Part shown: positions 10,924 through 22,575 of the stretch, one piece after another
Position numbering within the stretch: position 1 is the first letter of the stretch
Layout: each line of letters opens with the position of its first letter
Origin: Schistocerca nitens
Lineage: Eukaryota; Arthropoda; Insecta; Orthoptera; Acrididae
NCBI RefSeq assembly: GCF_023898315.1
Contig: NC_064617.1
Span: 717,977,202 to 718,041,201, forward strand
DNA: 64,000 nt
Reading direction: 5' to 3'
Translations under genes and position numbers: made by a program
Notes under the pieces: generated by a model
The model's input: the letters and a program-made list of their open reading frames with translations, nothing else
What the model was told of the DNA's origin: nothing
Database searches by the model: none

Positions 10924-11122
10924 ACTCGCACAGCAGGCAGCCGCGTGCGCCCGCTGGCTCCGAGAAAAATAACATAAGCCGCTAACCTTGAGAAAATTTT
11001 TAGCATTCTTTACCGATGTGCCATATACCACATGATAATTCCACTGAAGCTGAAACTCTGCGTACTAGCAAGAGTAAAGGTTTACGCCACATTTCACATG
11101 TAAAACCGTTTATTGAAAGATA
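10924..11122 (+). pseudogene. Integrase C-terminal scrap after a large pol deletion
   Basis: The last codons before TAA at about 11120-11122 read AETLRTSKSKGLRHISHVKP and FIER, matching the end of the integrase in the minus-strand element (VETLRNRKSKG...HVSYIKPFIE). Nothing of the protease, RT, RNase H or integrase core precedes it. The junction lies at about 10975-11025. This is direct evidence that pol was lost from an ancestral full-length element. Confidence 0.85.
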
Positions 11123-13616
11123 ATCTGCTTTTTAACTTTGTCTTTGCCATGAAACTTTTCACTTCACATTACTAGTATGCTTTGTAAGAATTAGAAACTG
11201 TTAACATGCAACAATGTTTGAAGTTAAATATCCAGTCTAAAACCTAGGGAACATTTTTAAACAGAAATTGCGAATGCATTGTTATAGTGAGCAGACGACA
11301 CAGTGTTGTTATTTGTACATTCTTGCTTGTTAGTTGCACGATTACGTAACGACTATAAGGCTCACATTCTTAGGACGTTTACCAGTACTGCTAATGAATT
11401 TTAATGCAACATTTTGGTTTACTTGAAAATACATTCTGATTTTAAAGTACTTTCTGTGAGATACCAGATGACACAGTGCTTAATTTATGTGACAGCTACA
11501 CGATTTTATCACGACGCTACTATGAGTGACAATTTACAGTGTTGCTTTTGCGGTGTATCTGTTTTATATCCGCACAGTTTTCTGAATTCTTCTGGAAAGA
11601 AAAACATGTTTTAGTAGTAACTTTTGTGGTATAGCAACAATGAGACAGCCTTTTTCGCGGCACAACAATACGTTACAGTACAGTACTTTCTTCATCACAA
11701 CAATAAGCGTAATAACTACGATATCTATACACAAAGCATTTCACTTTTGTTTATCATGAGGTAAGTACATTGGCTTCTGCAGAACTTAGCTTTTGGAGGA
11801 AAATAACTACGACACTTCCACAGAGATTATCTTACAACAAGACGCACATTTAGCGCTACAGGACACGTATTTGAGTGATTAATCTTATACTTAAAACACT
11901 TAATTACAAAGAAAGTTTTCCGTGATACATTTCATTCCATTGCTGTAATTTGTAACACCTGAGGGTATAATTACATTAATCCTCAGGGGGGTACACGCTT
12001 ACTTTGTGTACCATGTGTGTGGCAACCACAAGGAACCCTAGCTAATATGGTATTTACTTATACAACTTTACACATCGGTACCATATTTCTCTAACACACA
12101 AATTACACAGCTATCTGATCATGTAACTGAGAGATAAACATTTTTTTTTTTACTACATCAGTGACAGATGTTTACGTAATTACACAGTTGGATAACTTCA
12201 CACTTATGAAATTGTATTTTGTCTGTACTTTGTGAACTGTTCATATTTTTTTGGAACCATTGTGATACTACGAGAGCTTTGAATGATGTATTTGGTATGA
12301 GATCATGATTTTTAAGGTACGTTTGAGGTAGATGACACTATTGAAATGAGCAGAGAATATTTTTTAGGGTTTTGAAATTATTCCAGGAAGCTACGACGAT
12401 TTTGAGATTTGGCTGAGGTTTTATGATGTTATGATGACGATGTGTATTATGCTGCTGAGGTATGTTTATGGTCAAGAAGCTGATGCTATATGAGGAATTT
12501 GATTATGCTACGTATTTCATATGATGAATTATTAAAGAAGCGTCGACGAATATATATATGTGTAATAAGGTAAGGAGTAATGAGTAGCGGTTAGGAACTC
12601 TGCCTTGTGAAGACGTATGTTGGAAACCGAGAATCGTACTTTTAGAATTATGAAATGTGTGTAAATGCGTGAATGTATCACAATGCCGACGAAAATTTTT
12701 TTGGACACTGTTATATCAATAAGATTTTGTTTCTACAGATTTGCAACGCTAATTCTTGACCTATGAAATTTTTATATGCGACTGTCGCTGTAGCGAAAAC
12801 TGCTGTCGTAAATATTTCGTTAAGAAAGGTAAGTGACCTTGATGTAATGCGTTGTGGCGCGCAGCTGGGCCAGCCGCCCGGAGAAAAAGCCATTAGGTGG
12901 AGAAAAAAAAAGGGGGAGGCCATTATCCTCGCTATTGACGTTCCTTTGTAGAAAGCATCGCAAATGCGACACGCTCATTACTTGGAAACATATCGTACTT
13001 TCTGATATTTACTGAAATGCCTAATGAAATGACAAGAAATAGTTTGTCTACACACCTGATTATGACTACTGTCTTTCTAGATGAGATATTTTTTTACTAC
13101 TTATGAAATGCCACATGGCTTTTGAACTATGTTTTTATGCTTTACTTTGTACGTAGTTGCTTATTTCATTTGATATCTGGTTTCCAGCTGTCTTGTAGCA
13201 TTGGTTTCATAAAATAAAATTAAATGCATTTGCTAATGTGAACACTTTCTGTCAACAGATCTATTAAATAATAATTTTGTGATCCACATTTTTCAAAAAA
13301 AGGAGCACTTGGAAAGGAAAGAACAATAAGGAGGGACTAGTAACAGTAAATGCATACATAATATTCTTTTCAAGTACATGGTAATATTTTTTTTTACAAT
13401 AAGTTGTTGTGGTGCACCACTTTAATTACTTAGACATTAAGATGTGATTATACATTTCCCTTATCTGCATTGTTATCTTAAGTGTACTATTTTTTCTGCT
13501 TGAGCTATGTCATGTTTAGGTATAAGTTGCTGCTGTTTGCCAGGCATAGTGTTGTTGAATTTGACTTTGTATTATTCTGTTAAGCCAGTTTTACTAATGA
13601 TTTATTTTTATTGTTT

Positions 13617-13850
13617 GCTGCACATTGCCTTAGATTAGTTGTAATATTACAATTGCTTTGCTAATTTCTTAATGCTGCTTGCTTCGCAAATTTGCGTTTT
13701 TTTTTATTGCTGTCTATATTAATTGTTTTATTGCTGCACATTGCCTTAGATTAGTTGTAATATTACAATTGCTTTGCTAATTTCTTAATGCAGCTTGCTT
13801 CCCAAATCTGCGTCTTTTTTCATTGCTGTTTATATTAATTGTTTTATGTG
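13617..13850. repeat. Tandem duplication, period about 116 bp
   Basis: gctgcacattgcc starts at 13617 and again at 13733, followed in both copies by the same stretch with minor changes and ending near tatattaattgtttta. Confidence 0.9.
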
Positions 13851-14961
13851 ATGTTGCATTGCCTCGTCCATTGGTATATATATCTGAGCTCAGTAGATTT
13901 AAGTTAGCTTAAGAGGGGGTAGACTATATAAGAAACTAGCTATGATGGATTGGAAGAAATGCTTTGAGAAGCTATAAGAAAATGGTTTGGCCAAAATAGT
14001 GTTTTGAAAGAGGATATGAACCAAAACAGTAGGGTTTAGGGACAACAGGTTTAGGTAGGATTTTCTTGGAAATAAATGATGAGGTAAGATAATGGTAAAT
14101 AAATAATGAGGTAAGAAATATGTGAACAGAATATAGAAAGCATGCTTGGATAGGATTTTTTTGGCACGTGGAAATGTCGAAATAAGAGGAACGATCTATG
14201 GAATGAAGTTTTAGGTTGGACTGCAGTACCAAATGTTACACTGAAAACGAACCCTGTCCTTTCCATTGTGTTATCCCCCTATGTGTTTGTGTACCCTTGT
14301 GTATTTGTTTTCTTCCTGTCTCTGTGTAGTTTCATAGAATTTTTTTCTCTTCTAATACTAAGCTACATTCACTATGATGAGGAATACTGTTATCCTCAAA
14401 TATAATTGGCATTAATAATATGTTATTTACCTTGTAAATATGCTTAGACATTATTTATTTTGTTTTATTTTAATGCTCATGTGTGAAATTAATGTTTCGA
14501 AAACTATTCTCATTATTTTATATATTCGCTTATGTCATAATTCCTGTAACACTGATGTATATGTTATTTCGATTCTTTTGTAAAGTTTGTTACTACAAAT
14601 GTTATCTGTATTGTTATGTTCTTTAATGATGTATTTTGTACCTTTGTAATTGTATTCTAATGTTATAAAATTGTAATTGACACCAGTTCATCATATTATT
14701 AACTTGTAAGTTCCATTTCACTGCACACATTTCTGTTGGTCATAGTATATGGACAATATGTGAGAAGTAGGGACTGTTAGTGTTTGCACGTGTGTTAATA
14801 ATTCAGCAAAGGACTGGATAACAGCATTGCTGGTTCTAAGGACAATTCCAAAAACTTTGTGAGTGTACAAGTGGTGGTTTATGGACTTGCTATATTGTCC
14901 GCAAGACTCTTCAATGGTGATTGTGCACCTGCACAGTCACAACAGATGGCTGCTGGCCATT

Positions 14962-15100
14962 TCTACAAGGACTACAGTGGGTCTACACCTTTGCTGACTC
15001 ACCAGTACCATTATTTCTACAAGGACTGCAGTGGGTCTGCACCTCTGGTGGCCCACCAATACTGTAATCTCTACCAGGACTACAGTGGGTCTACTCTGTG
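14962..15100 (+). repeat. Tandem repeat, period 54 bp, frame-preserving
   Basis: Three units begin at 14962, 15016 and 15070 (tctacaaggactacagtggg type). The frame through them is open and gives an 18-residue repeat, FYKDYSGSTPLLTHQYHY in unit one. The enclosing frame (14859-15101) is only 80 codons and I do not call it a gene. Confidence 0.85.
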
Positions 15101-15491
15101 ATGACCTACCTACCAACATTCTTCAAAACTTCGACTGACTCTGCGGTGGGTTTGCTCTGTTGTGGCCCATTACCTGTCAGCATGTCAAGAGTCAGTACTG
15201 TCTTTCCGTTGGAAGGACAACGCTACTTCTTCAAGATTGCATGGAAATCCACTACTTCCGTGTGCATTTTCTTTTACTGCTCAGACTTTGAGAAAAACAC
15301 TGCAATGTGATGAATGATCAGGACTGTCTTTATGGACTGTGAGAAAATTTTAGCTTTTGACCAACATTGTATCAATAAGTGTGTGCATTTGATTTCTTTG
15401 TTATTGTAATTGTGAAAAAAAATTTAACAAATATGTATTGGCCAGTGCCCAACAAAATTTGTAAAATTTTTTGTGGGGAGCATGGGGGCTA

Positions 15492-16044
15492 TGTAAGTAG
15501 GCTGTTTAGGTTTTTTTATTGGTAACGCCACCTCTGTATGAAAATCACTGGCTGTGCTGTGTGCAGTCTGTGGCTGCTTTGCATTGTTGTAATACTCGCC
15601 ATTGTAGTATTAGGCAGCTGGCTGTGAACAGCGCGTAGCGTTGCGCAGTTGGAGGTGAGCCGCCAGCAGTGGTGGATGTGGGGTGAGAGATGGCGGAGTT
15701 TTGTAATTTGTCATGAACTGCTATATATATGATGATATCAAGGTAAATACATTCTTTGTTCTCTATTAATATCTTTCATTTGCTAACTATCCCTATCAGT
15801 AGTTAGTGCCTTCCATAGTTTGAATCTTTTATTTAGCTGGCAGTAGTGGCGCTCGCTGTATTGCAGTAGCTTGAGCAGCGAAGATTTTTGTGAGGTAAGT
15901 GATTTGTGAATGGTATAGTTTAATGTTAGTCAGGGCCATTCTTTTGTAGGGATTTTTTTTTGAAAGTCAGATTGCGTTGCGCTAAAAATATTGTGCGTCA
16001 GTCTAAGCACAGTCTCGTAAAATTGTTCAAAAGGGGACGTTTCA
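15492..16044 (+). repeat. 3' LTR of the gypsy element
   Basis: 553 bp, paired with 7730-8277, and followed by the aact target duplication. The last 100 bp differ from the 5' LTR by several substitutions and short indels, including a longer T run near 15950. Confidence 0.93.
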
Positions 16045-16181
16045 AACTGACATTTGAAGCCGACCACTGAGGGATCCTGCAGCCCAGTAGCACGGTCCTT
16101 ACGCGAAAACGTAAGCACCACGCTACTAAAAACATGGTCATAGTGACTATGTTGACTATAAAACGCAATATTGAGTCTACA

Positions 16182-16370
16182 AATGGCTCTGAGCACTATG
16201 GGACTCAACTGCTGAGGTCATTAGTCCCCGAGAACTTAGAACTAGTTAAACCTAACTAACCTAAGGACATCACAAACATCCATGCCCCAGGCAGGATTCG
16301 AACCTGCGACCGTAGCGGTCTCGCGGTTCCAGACTGCAGCGCCTTTAACCGCACGGCCACTTCGGCCGGC
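16182..16370 (-). mobile_element. tRNA-derived SINE (family 1), tail-truncated, 11-bp target duplication
   Basis: Minus-strand element: head ends at gccggc (16365-16370) with B-box complement ggattcgaacctgcg. The far end starts at aatggctctgagc, so the last few tail bases are missing. Flanked by ttgagtctaca at 16171-16181 and 16371-16381. Confidence 0.92.
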
Positions 16371-16381
16371 TTGAGTCTACA

Positions 16382-17403
16382 GGCACACTCGAGTTGCTGA
16401 CAGCGTTACGCTTTCTGGTAGAAATGCTGTCTGCGATTTGGAATCAAGTCTATCCATTCAGCCACATACTTACGTTGGATCCTGTACAAACATCTTTTAA
16501 TGATTATAGCCACTGGTGAATCATATTCGTGCTACTCTCATATCTCTAAAGGAGTCACCTTCTTCTAACCTATGTGCTAAGGATCTCATACACAAAAACT
16601 CCAGCGCTGTTTTTCAGACGGTCTCTCTGCATCTTCTAACTGCTCCTCAGTCTCTGCCCCGCCCTCCATGCTGCTTCATCCATGTCATTGTCCCAGTTTA
16701 ATTTGGACCTGAACGGGAGTTGGAGAGCGTTATATCTAAGACCTTCTGCATCTCGTGGAGAAACAGGACGAACTGAGTTAATGCGATAGGAATGCGTTTT
16801 GACCACTCGGTGGAAATGGGAACATGTTGTCGTAGCTCCGGCGAACTTTGTACAACGTGTAAGGCCAGCACCAAAAGAAGCTTTCCCTTGCAACACGAGG
16901 TAGTAGAAAAAATATAACGAGCAGTTATGGTGGTGTTTCTTGTTGGGAAAATTAGGAAGACTCCACATCACACAGGGCATGGAAGAAGGATGAGGATTTC
17001 GCTACTGCATCGCAGTACATCTCCAAACTACATACAGGTACTGCAGACTGAAGGAGATATGCGTCTCTCAGGGTGTATTCATGTCTGTCACCAAAACATT
17101 CTCTGTCACCTCGGTATTTTGTACGACCCAACAGAGAAAAACAACGAACTATAAAAACTCCACTAACATGATCCATTAGGGAGCTCGATAAGATATTAGC
17201 GCATCCCTGACTTCTGGTATATCGAAAACAAATACGGTCTGCATGTCGGCGTTGACCATGTGTGGCGATCCTATTAAATATACAGGTATTGCAGATGGTG
17301 ATTCATGATAGAAGTCGCTTCCACAGACCAGTGTAAAGTTTCGTCACCTGTACTGCACGAGGAGCATATCCCACAGACTATCAGTCGTAAGTTTGTAGTA
17401 GTT
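16382..17403. other. Unrecognised DNA
   Basis: No known repeat or gene. The minus frame at 16980-16636 (114 codons) and the small plus frames have no recognised motif. Confidence 0.35.
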
Positions 17404-19260
17404 TCTACATCTACATCTACATCTACGTGATTACTGTGCTATTCACAATAAAGTGCCTGGTAGAGGGTTCAATGAACTACCTTCAAGCTGTAGAGAGACA
17501 CTCTCGAACGGTGCGCGGGAAAAACAAGCCCTTAAATTTTTCTGTGCGATCTCTGATTTCTCTTATTTTATCGTAATGATCATTTCTCCCTATGTAAGTG
17601 GGTGCCAACAGAATGTTTTCGCAATCGGGGGAGAAAACGTGTGATTGAAATTTCATGAGAAGATCCCGTCGCAACAAAAAACGGCTTTGTTTTAATGATT
17701 GCCATTCCAATTCATGTATCATGTCTGTGGCACTATCTCCCCTACTTCGCGATAATACAAAACGAGCTGCCCTTCTTTGTACTTTTTCGATGTCATCCGT
17801 CAGTCCCATCTGATGCGGATCCCACACCGCACAGCAATACTCCAGAATAGGGCGAACAAGCGTGGTGTAAGCAGTCTCTTTAGTAGACCTGTTGCACCTT
17901 TTAAGTGTTCTGCCAATGAATCACAGTCTTTGGTTGGCTCTACCCACAACATTATCTATGTGATCATTCCAATTTAGGGTATTTGTAACTGTAATCCCTA
18001 AGTATTTAGTTGAATTTACAGCCTTTAGATTTGTGTGAACTTCACACTTTTCTTTATTCAAGGTCAATTGCCACTTTTCGCACCATACAGATACCTTATC
18101 TAAATCATTTTGCAAGTCGTTTAGGTCATCTGATGACTTTACAAGACAATAAATGACAGCATCATCTGCAAACAATATAAGTCGGCTACTGAGATTGTCT
18201 CCTAGGTCGTTCATATAGATCAGAAACAATAGAGGGCCTATAAGACTTCCTTGGGGAACGCCGGATATTACTTCTGTTTTACTCGATGACTTTCCGTCTA
18301 TTACTACGAACTGTGACCTTTCTGACAGGAAATCGCGAATCCAGTCACACAAATGAGGCGATATTCCATAGGCACGCAGTTTGGTTAGAAGACGCTTATG
18401 AGCAACAGTGTCGAAAGCCTTCTGAAAATTTAAAAATATGGAATCAATTTGACATCCCCTGTCGATAGCACTCATTACTTTATGAGTATAAAGAGCTAGT
18501 TGTGTTTCGCAAGAACGATATTTTCTGAATTCGTGCTGACTACGTGTCAATAAATCGTTTTCTTCGAGGTACTTCATAATGGTTCAAATGGCTCTGAGCA
18601 CTATGGGACTCAACATCTGTGGTCATAAGTCCCCTAGAACTTACAACTACTTAAACCTAACTAACCTAAGGACATCACACACATCCGTGCCCGAGGCAGG
18701 ATTCGAACCTGCGACCGTAGCAGTCGCGCGGTTCCTGACTGAGCGCCTAGAACCGCTAGACCACCGCGGCCGGCGTACTTCATAATGTTCGAATACAGTA
18801 TATGTTCCAAAACCCTACTGCAAATCAACGTTAGTGATATGGGCCTGTAATTCAACGGATTACTCCTACTTCCCTCTTTTGGTATTGGTGTGACTTGAGC
18901 AATTTTCCAGTCTTTAGGTACGGATCTTTCTGTGAGCGAGCGGTTGCATATAATTGCTAAATATGGAACTATTGTACCAGCACACACTGAGAGGAACCTG
19001 ACTGGTATACAATCTGGACCAGAAGCCTTGCTTTTATTAAGTGATTTAAGCTGGTTTGAGACACCGAGGATATCTATTTCTATGTTTCTTGTCTTAGCAG
19101 TTGTTCTTGATTGGAGTTCAGGAATATTTACTTCGTCTTCTTTGGTAAAGGAGTTTCGGAAAATCTTGTTTAATAACACTGCTTTAGTGGCACTGTCATC
19201 AATGACTTCACCGTTGTCTGATACAGTGTTTTTTTTTCTGCTGTAACACATCCAAGCAAT
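17404..19260 (-). pseudogene. CR1/L2-type LINE reverse transcriptase, 5'-truncated and SINE-split
   Basis: Minus-strand non-LTR retrotransposon. From 19251 downward the frame carries the N-terminal RT blocks (SGPDCIPVRFL, WKIAQVTPIPKEG, NYRPISL). A SINE at 18582-18774 interrupts it. It resumes at 18577 with FQKAFDTVAHKRLL, SGVPQGSLIGPLLFLIYMND and the active site LFADDAVIY, then YLGITVTNTLNWNDHI. A frame change near 17920 leads to the C-terminal piece (17827-17483) with AVWDPHQ-type residues, VQRRAARFVLSR and PTYIGRNDHYDK. Comparison with the remembered family suggests a short deletion before the YLG block. The 3' end is a TAGATG-type hexamer repeat (17405-17432 on the plus strand as catcta units). 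No endonuclease is present. The exact clade is not certain. Confidence 0.9.
18582..18774 (-). mobile_element. tRNA-derived SINE (family 1) inside the LINE, 12-13-bp target duplication
   Basis: Head at the right end (gcggccggc), body starting ggttcaaatggctctgagc. gtacttcataat(g) occurs at 18569-18581 and 18775-18787. Removing the SINE and one repeat copy rejoins the LINE frame at the MKY codons, so the SINE is younger than the LINE. Confidence 0.95.
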
Positions 19261-21094
19261 CTACGAATACAGTTACATACACCGCCATCATTTTGTTTTT
19301 TCCTACATAACTACGAGCTCTTTGTCAGGTACTAAACCGACCGAACAAAACTTGATCCACTGGCTCTCACAGGAAACAGGATATCGCATGGTGTAAATTA
19401 TGCAGCTGCTGCTTCCAAAACACACAAAGGTAACTGAAATAAAGACAGAGGCGGTGGTTCTTACTGACAAAAAAATGCGGAAGACACCATGACATATGGA
19501 AACTGGTAGAATTTGTGGCATTGTGGGGCGTTTCCAAACAGGTGCCCAAGTGTGATTGATGACTTCTACATTTAAAGCCGTCTTTCACAGTGACGTGATA
19601 GCAAATGTCTAGGTATCCCATTTCGATTGATGCGTCATATTGCAGTCATGTACACAATCACTGTTTCAGTGCAAGTCACCCTCGGAGGGTGTGCTTCCTC
19701 TAAGACTCTCTTTCCATCTCAAACAAGTGATGCCAGTCAATCACCATGTGTAATCAGCAGCGTACCAGCGGACGGATGGGATGAAAAAGACGCCGTAGAT
19801 TTACTGTAATAAGCAACACAGTTGCTATTGCGATCAATTTTAGCAATTTTACAAATTTTTCTGTAATTTCAACACCGACCGATGAGGCAGCAGCGTGCTT
19901 CCCAGTGTCTGCATCATCGTTAAACCACCCCTCCAGTACTATGCGGGTACCATATACAAGATTGTGAATGTAGGTAGATGACTGTGCAGTACGTCCATTC
20001 GTTGTTAATTCTCGAACATATGTATACCGAAGTATACCATACAGCATCCTATACTGATCTACATACTTCTGGTATTTCGATCGTAGTGCCCATATTTCCC
20101 TACGCGGCTCGGCCTCACAGAGCATTCTCGCATTCTTAGTATAAAGTTGTAGATTGAGAGATATTCCCGCATTGTTTTTGATCAACCCTCCCTGAGCCTC
20201 TGTCACGGTTTTAATTTGCAGCTGACCATAAGTAGGAGGCTACTATACGCTCACAATGCAACAGAGCGAAAGCCCCCTGATGACCGTCACATGGAGATGT
20301 TCACTGTGAACGATCGCAAGTACATAGTACTCTAAGTCACACAAACAGAACACGCAATTGTATACTAGTCGATTGCAGGTTATACCACACAACTGATACA
20401 TCCTGAGAGAACAACGGAAAAAATGGTTAAATGCATTAGAAATGGCATGGAGCAACATCTCCCTCTACTGCTGTGCATCATTAAATCATACCTCAACCGA
20501 TCACTCCATCCACTTTATATCATCTTTTACTGCACATCCATGTCAGTTTAGAGACAGACGGCTCTATTTTCCCCGGAAAACATCAAAGGCCGCAGTCAAC
20601 GTCCATGTATCATTATTACCTCTATTGACATACATTAGATTGTTACTAAAACAAAAACCATGCAGCAACTGTTTATAAGGTTTTTGTTAGCTCACACCAC
20701 ATGGCTATGATTGATGGAGAACACAGAGAAGCATATTGTAAATACAGTTTGTTAGAGTTTGAAACACAGGGTCAAACATGCGATCCATTCTCTAGTTGTA
20801 TAATGCAGTCACCCCAGCTCGTAATACAATGCTCTTTAGCTAAGGACACTTTACAAAAATTTATAAGGCAGCTGCCAATAATTTTGCGTTCATACCTGGG
20901 CTTGTGACCCGACACATATAAATTTATTACTCTACATTTGATGGTCATTAATGTCAAACATTCTATCCCAACCTTCTTATTGCTGTTGACGAAAAAATGA
21001 CTGTGTCCCTCGTTCCAGGTGCTATCGCGTCAATTTTTTTGGCATCCCTTTTGTTGCCATATACTCATTCCCACGCACAAAAAGAGAGAAACAC
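19261..21094. other. Unrecognised DNA inside the inverted repeat
   Basis: Apart from the open frame at 19754-20206, listed separately, I see no recognisable gene, transposon or RNA. Confidence 0.35.
19754..20206 (-). CDS. Hypothetical 150-aa frame with C-terminal hydrophobic segment
   Basis: The protein is charged and aromatic in the middle (YQKYVDQYRMLYGILRYTY) and has a hydrophobic stretch near the C-terminus (LLKLIAIATVLLITVNL) that could span a membrane. I recognise no family. A frame of this length is within what chance would give a few times in 64 kb, so this is a weak call kept because the segment is otherwise unexplained. It could be part of whatever originally lay between the inverted arms. 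Confidence 0.2.
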   Translation of the reverse strand: MTEAQGGLIKNNAGISLNLQLYTKNARMLCEAEPRREIWALRSKYQKYVDQYRMLYGILRYTYVRELTTNGRTAQSSTYIHNLVYGTRIVLEGWFNDDADTGKHAAASSVGVEITEKFVKLLKLIAIATVLLITVNLRRLFHPIRPLVRC

Positions 21095-22284
21095 TCTCAG
21101 GTCGTGTAATTTCTCCACCAAACTAAAAGAAATCGCTTAACAGAGATGTCTTTCCTTTGGAGTTTAAATTCTCGATTTTTCTTTATTCCGATGACGGTTT
21201 TGAAATAGTGAGAAGTTTCTGCGAGCATCGGTAATTTTCGCATTAACATAATCGAATTTTTTCCCTATTTTACGTAGGGTGGACATGTCTCTGCTGATCA
21301 TCTGTGATTGGTGGTGGTGCACTTCGCTGGACGTCGCAAAATAATGGTATGTGCATTGTATCCGGCAGCTGAATGTAAAAACTATGTCGATATTGTTGTA
21401 AAACGGACTTTGACTATTTTCGTGGAAAGAGGACGTTTAATATCGCCGTGATTGTATTTTCCTTTTTAAATAGGTGGACTTTGCCAATTTTCGTGGAAAG
21501 AGGACGTTTAATATCGTAGTGATTGTGTTTTCCTTTTTTAATAGATGCTTTATTATAGGAGTCACATTGTTGTTAAATACAAATGTTACAGTCCAGTGCT
21601 CAGAACGGCGTGGTGGCCGAGTTCCGTAGAGGGTCGGGCTGTCCCTTTACACAAACAACCAACGGTCTGGATAGTCCTCATTTATCACGGTACTGTTCTG
21701 AGGGATGCCGGCATTGTGCTCCATTATATGTGTAGCTTTTGTTAGTGTCGATAATGCTGACCATCCAGAGATGTGCCCACGGGGGCGCATTCTACTAAAG
21801 ACACTGGGGCGTGCCATTTGGGGCATTCTCCAGAACTTCGTTGTTGTTTCAGAGGGGTGCAGTCTTTCCGAGAAATACGTTTAACAGAGTGCAGTAAAAA
21901 GTTATGCAGACGTTAAATAAAAGTGTTTTTCATCGCAGCATGGTGGGCTGCTGCGGGTGAGGAGGGCATGTCTACTATGGGTGGTTGCTGGACCAGGGAA
22001 TGGCATGTGGGGCTGTGTCGCTATATTTTAGATGAACAAATTGTACTTGGGGCAGGGGGGGGGGGGGCTTGTCCTATTGTTTAGTTAACTATACCTGATT
22101 TTGTGTTGGTGAATGACCATCGCCTCAAGGCGGACAGCAACCAGAGCCAATCGTGCTGCGAGGTACTCAGTGGAGCAGCTGGCTGTTTGAAAAAATCTGT
22201 GTCTTCCATGTGGGTGGATGGATGGCGGGAAGGAGTGAGAGGAGAGATGAGCGGAGGTAAGAGGGCCTCGATTTTCGGCAGTTT

Positions 22285-22533
22285 GTGAGCGCCTATCGAG
22301 GAAAACTCACGCTCAACTACTGCCCCCTCTGCAGTCTTTTGGGAAAACGATTTTCCCCAGTACATGTTTTGCATTATGACCCATTCATTACGAGTGCTGA
22401 TGTTTTCATGACAATTTCGAAGTGTGGCGCATTTTTTCCGTCAGTTGTGGTAGTGTGTATTGGCTTCGATTACCTGGGCTACAGGATGCTTTTTGAGCAG
22501 GTGTCTGTAGCAAACTGTGATGTCAAACAATGA
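22285..22533 (+). CDS. Small open frame of unknown function, homologous to 5703-5506
   Basis: 82 codons including HVLHYDPFITSADVFMTISK and IGFDYLG. The left-arm copy keeps the same residues for most of its length. On the other strand of the same region, 22374-22081, there is also a shared frame ending NTKSGIVN (NTKSGIAN in the left arm), so which strand codes, if any, is undecided. No family recognised. Confidence 0.3.
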   Translation: MSAYRGKLTLNYCPLCSLLGKRFSPVHVLHYDPFITSADVFMTISKCGAFFPSVVVVCIGFDYLGYRMLFEQVSVANCDVKQ

Positions 22534-22575
22534 TAAATACTGTCCTCTGCTGTATGCTTACAAGTAATACACTTA

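Larger units (their letters stand above)
11123..15491 (+). other. 4.4-kb non-coding 3' region of the gypsy element
   Basis: AT-rich sequence between the integrase end and the 3' LTR with no frame resembling env or any other protein. It carries two tandem repeats, annotated separately. The minus-strand relative has a comparable long non-coding segment (52169-55742), so a long 3' untranslated region may be a property of the lineage. Confidence 0.8.
7730..16044 (+). mobile_element. Ty3/gypsy LTR retrotransposon, pol-deleted, both LTRs present
   Basis: Two near-identical direct repeats of about 550 bp, 7730-8277 and 15492-16044, begin tgtaagtaggctg and end gacgtttca, i.e. TG...CA. The 4-bp aact precedes the left LTR (7726-7729) and follows the right LTR (16045-16048), giving the target duplication. 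A purine-rich stretch (gtggggagcatgggggcta) sits just before the right LTR, as a polypurine tract should. Between the LTRs are a long gag frame, a scrap of the integrase C-terminus, and then 4.4 kb without coding. Protease, reverse transcriptase, RNase H and nearly all of integrase are absent, so movement would need enzymes from a related element such as an intact relative of the one at 51.3-62.1 kb. A primer-binding site was not recognised. Confidence 0.93.

Noticed and set aside
18661-19251. A single 196-codon protein ending in a basic tail (ILPRARMCVMSLG)
   Set aside because: The last residues are translated from the inserted SINE. The same SINE-derived tail appears at the end of the gypsy RT frame at 57310. 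Neither is a genuine protein end.
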